Below are positions 63,100 through 64,000 of a stretch of 64,000 nucleotides of DNA, piece by piece. Under the pieces are notes generated by a model, which made no database searches, was not told the origin of the DNA, and was given only the letters and a program-made list of their open reading frames with translations. Numbering within the stretch: position 1 is the stretch's first letter; each line of letters opens with the position of its first letter. Source of the stretch: Paramecium tetraurelia (Eukaryota > Ciliophora > Oligohymenophorea > Peniculida > Parameciidae); contig NW_001799078.1 in the NCBI RefSeq assembly GCF_000165425.1, forward strand, positions 509,081-573,080. The letters run 5' to 3'. Made by a program: the position numbers and the translations under genes.

Positions 63100-64000
63100 T
63101 CAAAATTTGCATACTTATGTCGGTTTAATTGAATGTCCATTATAATTTTCTAAAATGACTTTGGGCAATTACAAGTTGAAATTCATAATAAGCCTGAATT
63201 TTTAAATATTTTTATCAAAGGTCTCATCGATAAGAGCTAGAGTGTTCTAAATTAAGGTTTCTGAACTGCTGAGATAATCTATGAAATCAGCGATTATCAT
63301 TGTTCTAAATGCATCTTTATCGGTATCAATAATTTGTAAAGCAAGGTTCTACCAAAAATGAGAATAATCATAAAAAGTCTATTTAAGAATTTCAAACTAC
63401 AATTTAAAAACATAAAACCCACCTTAGGAGTCTATTTTCATTTTTCGAAACATCTACTAACTCCTAACCGATTCGGCATCAGACATTCTCTCCTCAATTA
63501 TCGTTACCTCATCTCTTTTTTCATTCTATTTTTATTATTCCAACATCTTAAACAACTCACTATATTTCTCTTTGGATTAGCTTCTCGACTATGACTTTTC
63601 TATTTTCTTTCGCCTCTTACTAAAAGTTTTCTTCTTCCTCTCGCTGCGCAAACATAGTCAGACCAGTCTTATTAAATCAGTTAAATCTATCCTTTATCCA
63701 TATCTTCATAATATGACTCTAGGTTATCGATTTTGGATTTGTGTAGTAAGACATGATGTAATACATCAAGGTCATCTACCCATCAGGTGATAGATCTTCT
63801 TTGAGTTTACCTCTCCACAGACTACAGGGCTACTCATAACAAAAGCTTTGTTCATTTTATTTATCTATTCATTCAACTCCGTTAAAGAAGTTAGTACATC
63901 ATACAAATCTTCTTCCGATTCCTATAATCACAATTATTCATTATTTTGTTTGATCCTAGAGTTACCCATAAGGGGTCCTCCTCGCACCACTTTAGCTCTC
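63100..64000 (-). CDS. Partial unknown protein (5' part beyond window)
   Basis: The gene runs off the right edge. Reading inward: KWCEEDPLWESEEDLYDVL (joined by a 44-nt intron, 63922-63965), TSLTELNEQINKMNKAF, DDLDVLHHVLLHKSKIDNL, then a 20-nt intron (63644-63663), a Lys/Arg-rich coil (KKTFSKRRKKIEK; KYSELFKMLEQQKQNEKRDE) and a globular C-terminus (YDYSHFWQNLALQIIDTDK; DFIDYLSSSETLIQN) ending at 63100. A one-base surplus (CCC at 63779-63781 on the plus strand) separates two of the blocks, so that join is uncertain. No family recognised. Plus-strand open frames here are shadows. Confidence 0.5.

Noticed and set aside
62981-63361. Plus-strand open frame of about 126 codons
   Set aside because: It is antisense to a minus-strand frame with much better protein character (FWQNLALQIIDTDK, DFIDYLSS).
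63920-63970. In-frame TGA in the last, partial gene
   Set aside because: A 44-nt intron (63922-63965) removes it and yields a better N-terminal exon, so it is not evidence of decay.

Overview
The window is nuclear DNA from a ciliate, most likely a Paramecium. TAA and TAG are read as glutamine throughout and TGA is the only stop. Almost every gene is interrupted by very short GT...AG introns (18-45 nt, most 21-29, very often 25). Base composition is AT-rich. I resolved about 70 introns by hand, using reading-frame continuity and conserved motifs. Nothing looks bacterial or viral, and I saw no tRNA, rRNA, CRISPR array, telomere repeat or intact transposon.

Layout. 1-12.4 kb: a partial acidic protein, an otubain-like protease, cytoplasmic Ile-tRNA synthetase, a SPF45/RBM17-type splicing factor and an oxysterol-binding-protein relative. 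13.4-17.9 kb: two paralogous multipass membrane proteins lying tail to tail. 17.9-23.2 kb: a long stretch with no intact gene, holding protein-like minus-strand fragments. 23.2-35.0 kb: CNOT11, an importin-alpha-like protein, a membrane RING-H2 protein, several small or coiled-coil proteins, a leucine-rich-repeat protein and USP39. 35.1-49.5 kb: STT3, CCDC103, a large two-TM/TPR/VWA receptor-like protein, a ciliate DNA-binding-like protein, a BAH-PHD reader, a coiled-coil protein, a dual-specificity phosphatase and an MRH-type membrane protein. 50.3-51.6 kb: a secreted H-type-lectin-like protein. 51.6-58.9 kb: decayed genes, including a long GGG-repeat (MORN-like) pseudogene. 59-64 kb: a B-box/TPR gene, a WD40 gene, an uncertain membrane protein and a partial unknown protein.

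Most genes are housekeeping: translation, splicing (SPF45 and USP39 both belong to the spliceosome), mRNA decay, nuclear import, N-glycosylation, lipid transport and ciliary dynein assembly. There are no operons in the bacterial sense. In the dense parts neighbours are packed to within 1-50 bp on either strand, while the gene-poor intervals reach more than 5 kb. That contrast fits a compact somatic genome in which duplicated gene copies are still being lost, but this is inference. Three otherwise intact genes carry single-base insertions in short homopolymers (four in total); these could be assembly errors or early decay.
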